From positions 1 to 48,332 of the forward strand of contig JBKQPR010000366.1 of the NCBI GenBank assembly GCA_052144935.1: a stretch of DNA of 48,332 bases, read 5' to 3'. The position numbers and the translations under genes are program-made. Below are positions 24,961 through 33,500 of the stretch, piece by piece (position 1 is the stretch's first letter; every line of letters begins with the position of its first letter). Under the pieces are notes generated by a model. It was not told the DNA's origin, searched no databases, and saw nothing but the letters and a program-made list of their open reading frames with translations. This DNA is from JOPF133 sp052144935. Its GTDB lineage: Bacteria > Acidobacteriota > Terriglobia > Bryobacterales > Bryobacteraceae.

Positions 24961-25880
24961 CGTGCATTGCCGGAGAAGGCGATCTGGGCAAACAGGTGCG
25001 CTACTACCTGGCCTGGCGACATGATGAGATTTGGATGGACGAGGACAACCTGATCACGCCGGCAAGTTCCTGGCGCAAGTGGGTGGGAGTGGATTCACCG
25101 AAAGCGACGATCTCGTTCCTTCCCACTAGCTACGCTCGTACCATCTCGGCCAGCTTTGGCAAGTCGTACTTCACCGAAGATCCCCGGGAGCCGAGTTTAA
25201 CGGCCCGACATCCATGCTGCCGGTGGAGCAGGCCCGCTTGTATCAACTGGTGGTGAACAAGACCTTCCACCGGACTGACGTCAAGCTGACCCTGAGGCAG
25301 GAGACGCAAAACGCCGAGTACGGCAAGATTGACTCCGACCAGGGATTGGTGTTCCCCCTGGGGCCGGGCCGCATCCGCTGCATGGCTTTTGCGCTTCGCC
25401 AGAGTTTCAGCTTTGGGTCTCTGCAGGCAACCTTTGAGCAAGCCGACGCCGCGCGATCTGGACTCGGGACAGGTAACGCCAGAGGCACCGCGGCTGATCG
25501 GCGATCTTTCGTGGACGTATCAAAAGCTACCCTTCCATTTGCACGCGAAAGGCGAATTTGAGTACGTGGGAAAGAAGGTGGTTGGGAATGGATGCAATGA
25601 GGCCAAGCCGGACGACCTGGACTCCTATTGCCTCGGCGTGCCGAACAAGGAGTTCCGGCTATCGCTGGTGCGGCCCTTCCGCGACGGAAAAATCAACGCC
25701 GGCGTGAACATGACGATTGCCCGCGGCTACACAGGGCAGACTACGGAGGCTTTCGCTACGAACTATCAGCCCGGGTATGTGGGTCCTTTACCGGTTCCCG
25801 AGAACCCGATTTCGGAGGTCGTTGGAGTGCGGATACCTTCTTATGCGAGCGTAAACCTCACTTACAGGTTTGGTCGCTAG
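24961..25880 (+). pseudogene. C-terminal fragment of a second TonB-dependent receptor, frameshifted
   Basis: Barrel-type sequence in three pieces. VRYYLAWRHDEIWMDEDNLI runs to about 25185; it then shifts to a frame reading MLPVEQARLYQLVVNKTFHR and returns to the first frame at about 25450 (LIGDLSWTYQKLPFHLHAKG), ending IPSYASVNLTYRFGR-stop, a typical receptor C-terminus. No plug or signal peptide is present. Two frame changes plus fusion to the katG fragment mark it as decayed. Confidence 0.8.
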
Positions 25881-26295
25881 GGTGAACGCCTAACACGGGG
25901 AGCTTCGATACCGTATGCCCTTTCGTGTTTTACTATGTTGCCGTCTGGCAATCGGCACGCCTGCGCTGCCTTAAAGGCTCTTGCTTATGTCCGATAAAAT
26001 CTGTATCAGACACAAGCCGCCAGCCCGTCCTAGACTGCTTCAGGAAGGGTGCGGCGAGGGCGCGAATGTCCGGACCGATGGGCCCTGCGAAGCGGATTTG
26101 TGCAACCGCCTAGCCAAGCACCCTCCGGCGGCGGCCAATGACGGCAGGACCGGCGGGAGGTTCGCACGGTCGCGGCTCCGATCAGGGCCGGGCCTCGATG
26201 GCACCGGGCACAGAGGGCACCGGGCCCAGGGGGCACCGGGCCCAAAGGGCACCCCCGGAATAGCGCCGAATCTCGCGATCCAGGCGCCAGGCCGT
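25881..26295. other. Spacer with a short GC-rich repeat
   Basis: 415 nt with no convincing gene. It contains three imperfect copies of GGGCACCGGGCCCA(G/A) at about 26203-26258, just downstream of the M13 peptidase stop codon. Confidence 0.5.
26203..26258. repeat. Imperfect tandem repeat of GGGCACCGGGCCCA units
   Basis: Three to four units of 15-17 bp (GGCACCGGGCACAGA, GGGCACCGGGCCCAGG, GGGCACCGGGCCCAAA, GGGCACC). Each contains the palindrome GGGCCC or a variant. It could form local structure downstream of the peptidase gene. Confidence 0.55.
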
Positions 26296-28605
26296 TTACC
26301 ACACGCGGCAGGCGTTGGCGGCGACCATCTTCTGGCCGGCATGGCAGGAGAAAGCCTGGGAGAATTCCGGCATGTTCTCGACCACGCCGATCACGCGGAA
26401 TTCGCCCGGCGAGTGCGGGTTGGTCTGCACCTGCAGGCGCAGGGCTTCCTCGCGGGCGTTTTCGCACCACACCTGGCCGAATGCCAGGAACAGGCGCTGC
26501 TGGGGCGTGAAGCCGTCGATCTTCTGGGTGCTGTTCCCATCGGTGTTATGGAGCGCCATCAGCGCAATCCGCACGCCACCATTATCGGCCGTATTCTCGC
26601 CCAGCGTGAGCTTGCCGTTGACGTGCGTCCCGGCCACGCTGAAGCTGGAATATTCGTCCGCCACGCAGGCCGCGCGCTCTTCGAACTTTTTGGCATCCTC
26701 GGGGGTCCACCAGTCGTGCAGATTGCCCTGCGCATCGAACTGGCGGCCCTCGTCGTCGAACCCGTGCGTCAGCTCGTGGCCGATCACCATGCCGATGCCG
26801 CCGAAATTCACCGCATCGTCCATGTGGTTGTCGAAGAAAGGCGGCTGCAGGATGCCGGCCGGGAAGTTAATGTCGTTCAGTTGCGGATCGTAATAGGCGT
26901 CCACGGCGGGCGGCGTCATCTGCCACTCGTTGCGGTCCACCGGCCGGCCGATCTTGTTGAGGGTGCGGTGGAACTCGAAGGCCGTGGCGCGGTCGTCGTT
27001 GCCCAGCGCATCGTCGCGCTTCACCACCACGCTGGAATAGTCGCGCCAGTGGTCCGGATAGCCGATTTTGTTGGCGATGGCGTGCAGCTTCACGATGGCC
27101 TGGCGCTTGGTTTCCGGACTCATCCAGGAGAGGCTTTCCAGATCCTCGCCGAGGGCCTTTTCGAGCGCATCCACCATTTTCAGGGTGCTCTCCTTGGCGT
27201 CGGGCGGGTAAGCGCGCTCGACGTACTGGCGGCCCAGCGCCTCGCCCAGGTCGGCGTCGGTCGAGTCGACGCAGCGCTTCCATCGCGGGCGCATTTCGGT
27301 AGCGCCGGTGAGCGTGCGGCCGTAGAAATCGAAATTCTCGCGCACGAACGCGGCGGGCAAGAGGCGCGCCGCGGCGTGCAGGGCGTGCCAGGTGAGATAG
27401 GTCTTCCAATCGTCCAGGCCGGCGCTTTGGATCTCGGCGTTCATGGCCTTGAAGAAGTCCGGCCACACCACGTTGAGGGACTGGAACTCGGGCGCGCCCG
27501 TGGCGGCGAAGTATTGGCTCCAGCGGAACGCGGGCGCGAGCCGCTCCAGCTCCGCTTTGGTCATCTTGTGGTATTGCTTTTCGGGGTCGCGCCGCGATAC
27601 GTTATCGAGCGAACCCCTGGCCAGATCGGTTTCGATCTTCATTACCGTGGCGGCATTGGCCTGGGCCTTTTCGGGCGTCTCTCCGGCCAGGCCGAACATG
27701 CGCCGGACGTGCTCCAGGTACTTCTGCCGCAGCTCGACGCTCTTGGGGTCGTCCTTCAGATAATAGTCGCGGTCGGGAAGACCCAGACCGCCCTGGTCGG
27801 CCTGCGCGATCACGGATTTGGAGTCCTTGAAATCCTGGCCGGAGCTGAATTGGAACATGACGTCCGCGCCGGCCATGTGCTGAAGGGCCAGTTCGCCCGA
27901 GAGCTGAGCCTTGTCCGCCAGCGCACGGATGCGCGCCAGCACCGGCTCCAGAGGCGCCAGCCCCCTGGCGTCGATCCCCTTCTCATCCATGCAGGCGGCG
28001 TAGAAATCGCCGATCTGGCGGCCGATGGCGTCGGGAGAAGTGGGCTGGGCGGCTCTGGCGTTGCTCGTGGAGGAGGCCCTGGCGGCCCCGGCGTCGCGCG
28101 TGGAGGAGGCCCTGGCGGCCCCGGCGTCGCGCGTGGAGGAGGCCCTGGCGGCCCCGGCGTTGCTCGTGGAGGAGGTCCCGGCGACGCCGGCGTTGCTGGT
28201 GGAGGAGGACCCGGCGACGCCGGCGTTGCTGGTGGAGGAGGTCCCGGCGGCACCAGCGGTGCCCGTGGAGGAGGACCCGGCGGCCCCGGCGTTGCTCGTG
28301 GAGGCAGCCTTGGCGGCCTCCTCCTCCAGGATTTCGTGAAGGATGTCGCGGTTGCGTTCCTGGAGCTCCGAGAAGCGCCCCCAGATGGCCTGGTCGGGCG
28401 GAATGGGATTGTTCTTGATCCAGTTGCCACAGGCATATTGGTAAAAATTGTCACAGGGGTTCACCGAGCGGTCGATCATATTCACATCGAAGCGCAGCGG
28501 CGTTTCGCGGGCGGGCGCGGCGGCGGGCTTCGGCTGGGGCGCCGGCGCGGTTTGCGCCGCGAGCGCGCAGGCACAGGCCAGAAAGGCGAGCGTGGTCTTC
28601 AACAA
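26296..28605 (-). CDS. M13 family zinc metallopeptidase (neprilysin/PepO-like) with repeat insert
   Basis: 769 aa. TTG start with GAGGAG upstream; signal peptide LKTTLAFLACACALAAQ. After the N-terminal NPCDNFYQYACGNWIKNNPI motif of M13 enzymes comes an Ala/Ser/Thr/Gly repeat insert of eight 11-residue units, then the normal fold resumes (AIGRQIGDFYAACMDEKG). Zinc site: HELTH (610-614) and E670 in ENTADNGG; the C-terminus ends CRVW as usual for the family. It cleaves peptides in the periplasm or outside. The insert sits on the surface of the N-terminal helical domain and probably does not block activity. Confidence 0.92.
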   Translation of the reverse strand: MLKTTLAFLACACALAAQTAPAPQPKPAAAPARETPLRFDVNMIDRSVNPCDNFYQYACGNWIKNNPIPPDQAIWGRFSELQERNRDILHEILEEEAAKAASTSNAGAAGSSSTGTAGAAGTSSTSNAGVAGSSSTSNAGVAGTSSTSNAGAARASSTRDAGAARASSTRDAGAARASSTSNARAAQPTSPDAIGRQIGDFYAACMDEKGIDARGLAPLEPVLARIRALADKAQLSGELALQHMAGADVMFQFSSGQDFKDSKSVIAQADQGGLGLPDRDYYLKDDPKSVELRQKYLEHVRRMFGLAGETPEKAQANAATVMKIETDLARGSLDNVSRRDPEKQYHKMTKAELERLAPAFRWSQYFAATGAPEFQSLNVVWPDFFKAMNAEIQSAGLDDWKTYLTWHALHAAARLLPAAFVRENFDFYGRTLTGATEMRPRWKRCVDSTDADLGEALGRQYVERAYPPDAKESTLKMVDALEKALGEDLESLSWMSPETKRQAIVKLHAIANKIGYPDHWRDYSSVVVKRDDALGNDDRATAFEFHRTLNKIGRPVDRNEWQMTPPAVDAYYDPQLNDINFPAGILQPPFFDNHMDDAVNFGGIGMVIGHELTHGFDDEGRQFDAQGNLHDWWTPEDAKKFEERAACVADEYSSFSVAGTHVNGKLTLGENTADNGGVRIALMALHNTDGNSTQKIDGFTPQQRLFLAFGQVWCENAREEALRLQVQTNPHSPGEFRVIGVVENMPEFSQAFSCHAGQKMVAANACRVW
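28060..28323. repeat. 33-bp coding minisatellite inside the M13 peptidase gene
   Basis: Eight units of 33 bp starting at 28060, 28093, 28126, 28159, 28192, 28225, 28258 and 28291. The core GTGGAGGAGGNCCNGGCGG is shared; units 2 and 3 are identical. On the coding strand each encodes 11 residues such as SSTSNAGVAG plus one, so copy-number change keeps the frame. Confidence 0.9.
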
Positions 28606-28700
28606 AGTCGACTCCTCATTCTCAATCTAACGTGCGAGCCGCGGTTTTGGTGTGGAGCTTTTAACGGCCGGCTGCCCTGAGATGTTATACTTCAGCACTT

Positions 28701-30227
28701 ATGGCCAGCATTTTGATCCGCAAACCGATAACCACCATTATGGAGGAGGCCGGGCAGGAGGGCGAGCAAACCCTCAAACGCGCGTTGGGCGTGCTGAACC
28801 TGATCGCGCTGGGCATTGGAGCGATTATCGGGGCCGGCATCTTCGTGCTGACCGGGTCGGCGGCGGCCCAATTCGCCGGGCCGGCCATCGTGATTTCCTT
28901 CATCCTGGCGGGGACGGGCTGCCTGTTCGCGGGTTTGTGCTACGCCGAATTCGCCTCGCTCATCCCCATTGCCGGGTCGGCCTATACGTATGGATACGCC
29001 ACGCTGGGCGAGCTGTTCGCCTGGATTATCGGCTGGGACCTGATTCTGGAATACGCTTTCGGGGCGGCCACGGTGGCTTCCGGCTGGAGCGCCAACGTGG
29101 TGCAGTTGCTGGGCCGCATCGGGTTGCCGCTGCCGCCGCAATTCACCGCCACGCCGGGCACGGACCTGGCGCTGTACAACGGCCTGTGGCGCCCGGCGGC
29201 CACGGTTCCCGCGGGCGTGGACCTGGCGTCGCTGCCGCACGCCACCGGGTTGTTCAACCTGGTGGCGTTCCTGGCCATTTGCCTGGTGACGGCCGTCCTG
29301 GTGATCGGGATTCAGGAGTCGGCCACGCTCAACACCATCATCGTATTCATCAAGGTGGGGACGGTGCTGGTGTTCATCGCCGTGGCGGCAGTGTACGTGT
29401 TTGGCCACTGGGCGCAGGCGCAGGCCAATTGGACGCCCTTCATTCCGCCCAACACGGGCGAGTCCGGCCACTACGGATGGTCGGGGGTGGCGCGCGGGGC
29501 GGCGGTGATTTTTTTCGCCTACATCGGGTTCGACGCCGTTTCCACGGCCGCGCAGGAAGCCAAGAACCCGCAGAAGGACATGCCTATCGGCATTCTGGGA
29601 TCGCTGGCCATTTGCACGGTGCTCTACATTGCCACCGCCTGGCTGCTGACCGGCGTGGTGAAGTATCCGCAGCTCAACGTGGCGGCGCCGGTGGCGTTGG
29701 GCATGGAAGCCACCGGGGTGGCCTGGGGAGAGTACCTGGTGCTGATCGGCTCGATCATGGGGCTGAGCACGGTGATGCTGGTGATGCTGCTGGGCCAGTC
29801 GCGGGTGTTCTTTTCGATGTCGCGCGACGGCCTGCTGCCGGAGTGGGCCGGCCGCATCCACCCGAAGTTCCGCACGCCTTACATCTCGTCGATCACGGTG
29901 GGGATCTTCGTGGCGATTTTCGCGTCGCTGATTCCGATCGGCATTCTGGGCGAGCTGGTGAGCATCGGGACGCTGCTGGCGTTCGTGATCGTGTGCGCGG
30001 GGGTCTGGATTCTGCGCCGCCGCCGTCCGGAGCTGCCCCGTCCCTTCAAGACGCCGCTGGTGCCGCTGGTGCCGATCCTGGGGATTCTGATCTCGGCGTT
30101 TCTGATGGCCAGCCTGCCGGGAGCCACCTGGCTGCGCCTGCTGATTTGGCTGGCGATCGGGCTGGGGATTTACTTCGGCTATGGGCGCCATCATAGCCGC
30201 GTCGCGCTGGGGACGGCGAAGAAGTGA
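28701..30227 (+). CDS. APC superfamily amino-acid permease (cationic amino-acid transporter type)
   Basis: 508 aa, about 12-13 membrane helices. The first helix NLIALGIGAIIGAGIFVLTG carries the GAGIF substrate-binding motif; YAEFASLIPIAGSAYTYGYA and FFAYIGFDAVSTAAQEAKNP are hallmarks of the YfnA/CAT-like branch. Imports an amino acid with protons. Divergent from the M13 peptidase gene, so a link with peptide breakdown is possible but not shown. An imperfect hairpin lies about 60 nt after the stop. Confidence 0.92.
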   Translation: MASILIRKPITTIMEEAGQEGEQTLKRALGVLNLIALGIGAIIGAGIFVLTGSAAAQFAGPAIVISFILAGTGCLFAGLCYAEFASLIPIAGSAYTYGYATLGELFAWIIGWDLILEYAFGAATVASGWSANVVQLLGRIGLPLPPQFTATPGTDLALYNGLWRPAATVPAGVDLASLPHATGLFNLVAFLAICLVTAVLVIGIQESATLNTIIVFIKVGTVLVFIAVAAVYVFGHWAQAQANWTPFIPPNTGESGHYGWSGVARGAAVIFFAYIGFDAVSTAAQEAKNPQKDMPIGILGSLAICTVLYIATAWLLTGVVKYPQLNVAAPVALGMEATGVAWGEYLVLIGSIMGLSTVMLVMLLGQSRVFFSMSRDGLLPEWAGRIHPKFRTPYISSITVGIFVAIFASLIPIGILGELVSIGTLLAFVIVCAGVWILRRRRPELPRPFKTPLVPLVPILGILISAFLMASLPGATWLRLLIWLAIGLGIYFGYGRHHSRVALGTAKK

Positions 30228-30284
30228 GGAGCGGGCGTCTTACAGGGCTGCTGCACCTTATTTAGCAGAACTCTCGAGGCGGGA

Positions 30285-30311
30285 CGCGGCGGGGTGATGA
30301 ATCCCGCCGCG
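30285..30311. terminator. Hairpin between convergent genes, possible terminator
   Basis: CGCGGCGGGGT-GATGA-ATCCCGCCGCG, an 11-bp stem with one G-T pair, located after the permease gene and before the end of the convergent small gene. No U-tract follows on either strand, so only a weak or factor-assisted terminator. Confidence 0.45.
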
Positions 30312-30325
30312 ACAGCACTGCGTGG

Positions 30326-30568
30326 CTATTTCTTGGCCTGCTCTTTCGCGAGATCGGCTTTCACCATGTCGATCCGTTTCTGGAGTCCTTCGCGGACCTG
30401 TTTGTTCGTGGCGTTATCTTTGAGCCCGTGCGCTCCGGAAGCGCACTTCTTCCGCAGCGTAGGCGTACAGATTTTGGCGTCGCCGGCCGCAGTAAGTTCC
30501 TTGCACAGTTTCTTCAGTTGCTCAATTTCATCGGTATGCTTCTTAACTACGGTTGGGTTTGGTGGCAA
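30326..30568 (-). CDS. Small hypothetical protein, helical, three cysteines
   Basis: 80 aa, TTG start with AAGGAGG 5 nt upstream, which supports it as a real gene. Predicted to be mostly helical (HTDEIEQLKKLCKELTAAGD; LQKRIDMVKADLAKEQAKK) with a middle segment KICTPTLRKKCASGAHGL holding two of three Cys. No family recognised and no signal peptide. It resembles small coiled-coil proteins of unknown role. Confidence 0.65.
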   Translation of the reverse strand: MPPNPTVVKKHTDEIEQLKKLCKELTAAGDAKICTPTLRKKCASGAHGLKDNATNKQVREGLQKRIDMVKADLAKEQAKK

Positions 30569-31027
30569 TGGCTCCTCCTTGTCAAGTGGTCCCCGATCGT
30601 GAAAACGTCACCGGTTTGGACCGATACGTCCTCTTTTATCCCGAGCGACCCTCGGAAGTCAAGGTTAACGGGAGCGCAAGAAGATCCTTGGTGAGAAAAA
30701 ACACCGGGACCACCCGCATCGAGCCGATATTTAGCGCCTGAGGCTGGAACTTGCTGGAAATGGACGAGGTGCGACGGGGAAGCGCGAACGGATGGAGTCA
30801 CTGGCAAGAGGCCTGGAACCATCCGAAACGCCGCCGTGCCCGACGCGTGCGGCGAAGCCGATGGCCGAAGGCTTGTCCGCGATCGGGTTCGAAGGCAATG
30901 AGGCAAAGCGGCCAGAGCCGCGGGGAACAGCCATAAAGGCCACGCTGGGGCGGGAACGGTTGAAACCTGGTGGGTAAGCGGTGGCGCGGAGCGGCGAGCC
31001 AACTCCGCGCCAACGTTTCAGCGGCGC
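30569..31027. other. Spacer between rplQ and the small gene
   Basis: 459 nt. Apart from the hairpin after rplQ it shows only short frames on both strands and no identifiable RNA. It must contain the end of the ribosomal operon and the promoter of the small gene. Confidence 0.5.
30983..31011 (-). terminator. Hairpin downstream of rplQ, probable end of the alpha operon
   Basis: GGCGCGGAG ... CTCCGCGCC, perfect 9-bp arms with an 11-nt loop, starting 17 nt after the rplQ stop on the minus strand. No U-run follows, so termination may need Rho. Confidence 0.5.
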
Positions 31028-31480
31028 CTACTCACCGGCCTTCTCTTCCGGTTCGCGGCCTTCCGCACGGGCCTTGAGGCGCTCTTCCTTGCGCTTGGCC
31101 CGGTCGGCGGCGCGCTTCACCAGTTCGGAGCCGACCAGCTCCAGGAGAGCCAACTCGGCGCCATCGCCTTTGCGGGGTCCCAGGCGGGTGATGCGGGTGT
31201 AGCCTCCGTTGCGCTGGCCGAAGCGCGTGCCCAGCGTGTCGAAGAGCTTCTTTACGGAATCGGGCGTACGCAGCACGGCGGCGGCCTGGCGGCGGGTGTG
31301 CAGCGTGTCGGCCTTGGCCAGACCGATCATCTTCTCCACCAGCGGGCGAACCGCTTTGGCCTTGGGCACGGTAGTGACTACGCGCTCGCGCTCGATCACG
31401 CTGGTGACGAGATTGCGCAGCAGCGCATTGCGGCTATCGACCGGCCGCTTGAGTTTGAATCCGGCAACCTTGTGTCTCAT
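31028..31480 (-). CDS. rplQ: Large ribosomal subunit protein L17
   Basis: 150 aa. Starts MRHKVAGFKLKRPVDSRNAL, the standard L17 N-terminus, with the core GGYTRITRLGPRKGD. A charged C-terminal extension of about 30 residues (RAKRKEERLKARAEGREPEE) goes beyond the usual 116-127 aa. Last gene of the operon, 3 nt after rpoA, and followed by a hairpin. Confidence 0.96.
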   Translation of the reverse strand: MRHKVAGFKLKRPVDSRNALLRNLVTSVIERERVVTTVPKAKAVRPLVEKMIGLAKADTLHTRRQAAAVLRTPDSVKKLFDTLGTRFGQRNGGYTRITRLGPRKGDGAELALLELVGSELVKRAADRAKRKEERLKARAEGREPEEKAGE

Positions 31481-31483
31481 GCG

Positions 31484-32533
31484 CTACTCTCCGATGTTGT
31501 CCTGCTGCCCTTCATCCTCGGGCCCGTAATCCGGCCCGCTGCCGCCCGAGGATTGCGGCGGCGCCACCAGCCGGCCATGCGCATCGATGCGCATGCCCAG
31601 CGACAGGCCCATGTTGGCTAAAATTTCCTTGATTTCGTTCAGCGACTTGCGGCCGAAGTTCTTGGTGCGCAGCATTTCGGCTTCGCTCTTCTGGATCAGC
31701 TCGCCGATGGTCTGGATGTTGGCGTTCTTGAGGCAGTTGTAGGAGCGGACGCTGAGTTCCAGCTCTTCCACCGAGCGGTTCAGCACTTCGTTCATCTTGT
31801 CGAGGCCGCGCTCGGAGATCTCTTCGGCCTGCTCCGGCACTTCCTCGAAGTTGATGAAGATGGTCATGTGGTCTTTGAGAAGCTTGGCGGCGTAGCCGAT
31901 GGCGTCCTGCGGGGAGACGGCGCCGTTGGTCCAGACTTCCAGGGTGAGCTTATCGTAGTCGGTCACCTGGCCGAGGCGGGCGGCCTCGACGGCGAAATTG
32001 ACCTTGCGCACGGGCGAGTGGACGGAATCGATGGGGATGTAGCCGAGAGCCAGATCCTCGTCGAAATTCTTGTCGGCGCTGACGTAGCCGCGGCCGCTCT
32101 TGAGGCGCATTTCGATCGAGAGCCGGCCGCCCTCGCTGACGGTGGCAACGTGGACGTCGCGATCCAGCACTTCGACGTCGGCGTCGGTTTCGATCTGGCC
32201 GCTGCGCACATCGCCGGGATGCTCGACGCTGAGGCGCACCGTTTTGACCCCCTCGCCCATGATCTTGAAAGGGATCTGTTTGAGATTGAGGATGATATCG
32301 GTGGCGTCCTCGACCACCCCCGGGATGGGGCTGAACTCGTGCTCGACGCCCTCGATGCGGACGGCGGTGATGGCGGCGCCTTCGATGGAGCTGAGCAGAA
32401 CGCGGCGCAGGCTGTTGCCGATGGTGGTGCCGAAGCCGCGCTGGAAAGGCTGCGCCGTAAACATGCCATACCGCTCGGTGAGAGTTTCGGTATTGGCGAC
32501 AAGACGCTTAGGTTTTTGAAATCCTTTGAACAT
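31484..32533 (-). CDS. rpoA: RNA polymerase alpha subunit
   Basis: 349 aa. N-terminal assembly domain with PFQRGFGTTIGNSLRRVLLS, and C-terminal domain with LELSVRSYNCLKNANIQTIG and KNFGRKSLNEIKEIL, the part that contacts UP elements and activators. The short acidic/Gln tail is unremarkable. It is separated from rpsD by a GGAGTC-type inverted repeat. Confidence 0.98.
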   Translation of the reverse strand: MFKGFQKPKRLVANTETLTERYGMFTAQPFQRGFGTTIGNSLRRVLLSSIEGAAITAVRIEGVEHEFSPIPGVVEDATDIILNLKQIPFKIMGEGVKTVRLSVEHPGDVRSGQIETDADVEVLDRDVHVATVSEGGRLSIEMRLKSGRGYVSADKNFDEDLALGYIPIDSVHSPVRKVNFAVEAARLGQVTDYDKLTLEVWTNGAVSPQDAIGYAAKLLKDHMTIFINFEEVPEQAEEISERGLDKMNEVLNRSVEELELSVRSYNCLKNANIQTIGELIQKSEAEMLRTKNFGRKSLNEIKEILANMGLSLGMRIDAHGRLVAPPQSSGGSGPDYGPEDEGQQDNIGE

Positions 32534-32548
32534 AATGAAAGCCTCTTT

Positions 32549-32643
32549 GGGAGTCGGGAGTCACAAGCCAGGAGCCAGGAGACGGAAGCCGGAAAGCAGC
32601 CGCCGCGTTATTCTGTCTTCCGACTCCTGTCTTCCGACTCCTG
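32549..32643. repeat. Inverted repeat element of the GGAGTCGGGAGTC type
   Basis: Fills the rpsD-rpoA gap. The left arm has GGAGTCGGGAGTC and CAGGAGCCAGGAGACGGAAG; the right arm has two copies of GTCTTCCGACTCCT. The arms pair imperfectly around GCAGCCGCCGCG. It starts 7 nt after the rpsD stop on the transcribed strand. No protein-coding potential. Confidence 0.75.
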
Positions 32644-32650
32644 CATTTTC

Positions 32651-33283
32651 CTACTTCGAATACAGCTCGACGATGAGCTGTTCGTTCAATTGAATCTGCA
32701 CCAGCTCGCTGCGCTGGGGCAGAGCGGTGACCTTGCCTTTGAGCGCTTCGCGATCCACGTCGATCCAGTTGGGGGCGGGAGCGTGGGCGGTGGCGTCGCG
32801 GGCGGCCACGATGGTGGGGTTGTTCCTGCTGCCTTCGCGCACCGCTACGAGGTCGCCGATCTTGACCATCGCCGACGGGATGTTGCACTTACGGCCGTTG
32901 ATTTCAATGTGTCCGTGGCCGACGATCTGGCGCGCCTGGGCGCGGCTGGTGCCGAAGCCCATGCGGTAGATGACGCTGTCGAGCCGCCGTTCCAAGTTGC
33001 TCATGAGATGCTCGCCGGTGATGCCCTTCTGATGGGCGGCCTTTTCGTAAGCGTTGCGGAACTGGCGCTCGAGCACGCCATAGACGCGGCGCACCTTCTG
33101 CTTTTCGCGCAACTGCAGGCCATAGCCGACGATCTTCGCCTTGCGGTCCTTGCCGTGCTGCCCAGGGACGAAATTGCGGCGCTCGATGGCGCACTTTTCG
33201 CTGTGGCAGCGCTCGCCTTTGAGATAAAGTTTCATGCCCTCGCGCCGGCATTGCCGGCAGACCGGGCCGATGTATCTTGCCAA
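32651..33283 (-). CDS. rpsD: Small ribosomal subunit protein S4
   Basis: 210 aa. Zinc-binding form: C9, C12, C26 and C31 (CRQCRREGMKLYLKGERC), followed by the S4 RNA-binding domain (LERRLDSVIYRMGFGTSRAQ, ARQIVGHGHIEING). S4 nucleates 30S assembly and in many bacteria represses its own operon. Confidence 0.97.
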   Translation of the reverse strand: MARYIGPVCRQCRREGMKLYLKGERCHSEKCAIERRNFVPGQHGKDRKAKIVGYGLQLREKQKVRRVYGVLERQFRNAYEKAAHQKGITGEHLMSNLERRLDSVIYRMGFGTSRAQARQIVGHGHIEINGRKCNIPSAMVKIGDLVAVREGSRNNPTIVAARDATAHAPAPNWIDVDREALKGKVTALPQRSELVQIQLNEQLIVELYSK

Positions 33284-33379
33284 GTTGCTCTCTCCTTACC
33301 TTTCGTACTTCCAGGTGCGGTTTACAGCCGGGCCCAGAGGGCGCCCCCGGCCTTCTTCCCGCTTCCCGCTTGTAGCCTT

Positions 33380-33489
33380 GTATTCACCGCGGAGACGCGG
33401 AGAGCGCTGAGACTACGCAGAGAAAACAAAAACAGGAGAAATGCTTCTCTGCGAAGTCTCCGCGTCCTCTGCGTCTCCGCGGTGAATAC
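33380..33489. repeat. Hairpin element family A, copy 1 (rpsK-rpsD)
   Basis: Outer arms GTATTCACCGCGGAGACGC (33380-33398) and its exact complement (33471-33489), 19 bp perfect. The interior continues to pair imperfectly (GCAGAGAA / TTCTCTGC) around an A-rich centre. It begins 11 nt after the rpsK stop on the transcribed strand. Confidence 0.92.
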
Positions 33490-33500
33490 AAGAGCCCAAC

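Noticed and set aside
28060..28323. CRISPR-like array
   Set aside because: Units are contiguous 33-bp repeats without unique spacers, in frame within a coding gene.
25981..28680. Long plus-strand frame (899 codons) with Gly-rich collagen-like repeats
   Set aside because: It lies entirely antisense to the M13 peptidase, whose motifs are clear. The Gly repeats are the reverse reading of the 33-bp minisatellite.
30792..30977. Small plus-strand ORF of 61 codons upstream of rplQ's end
   Set aside because: No ribosome site or recognisable motif, and it overlaps the hairpin region.
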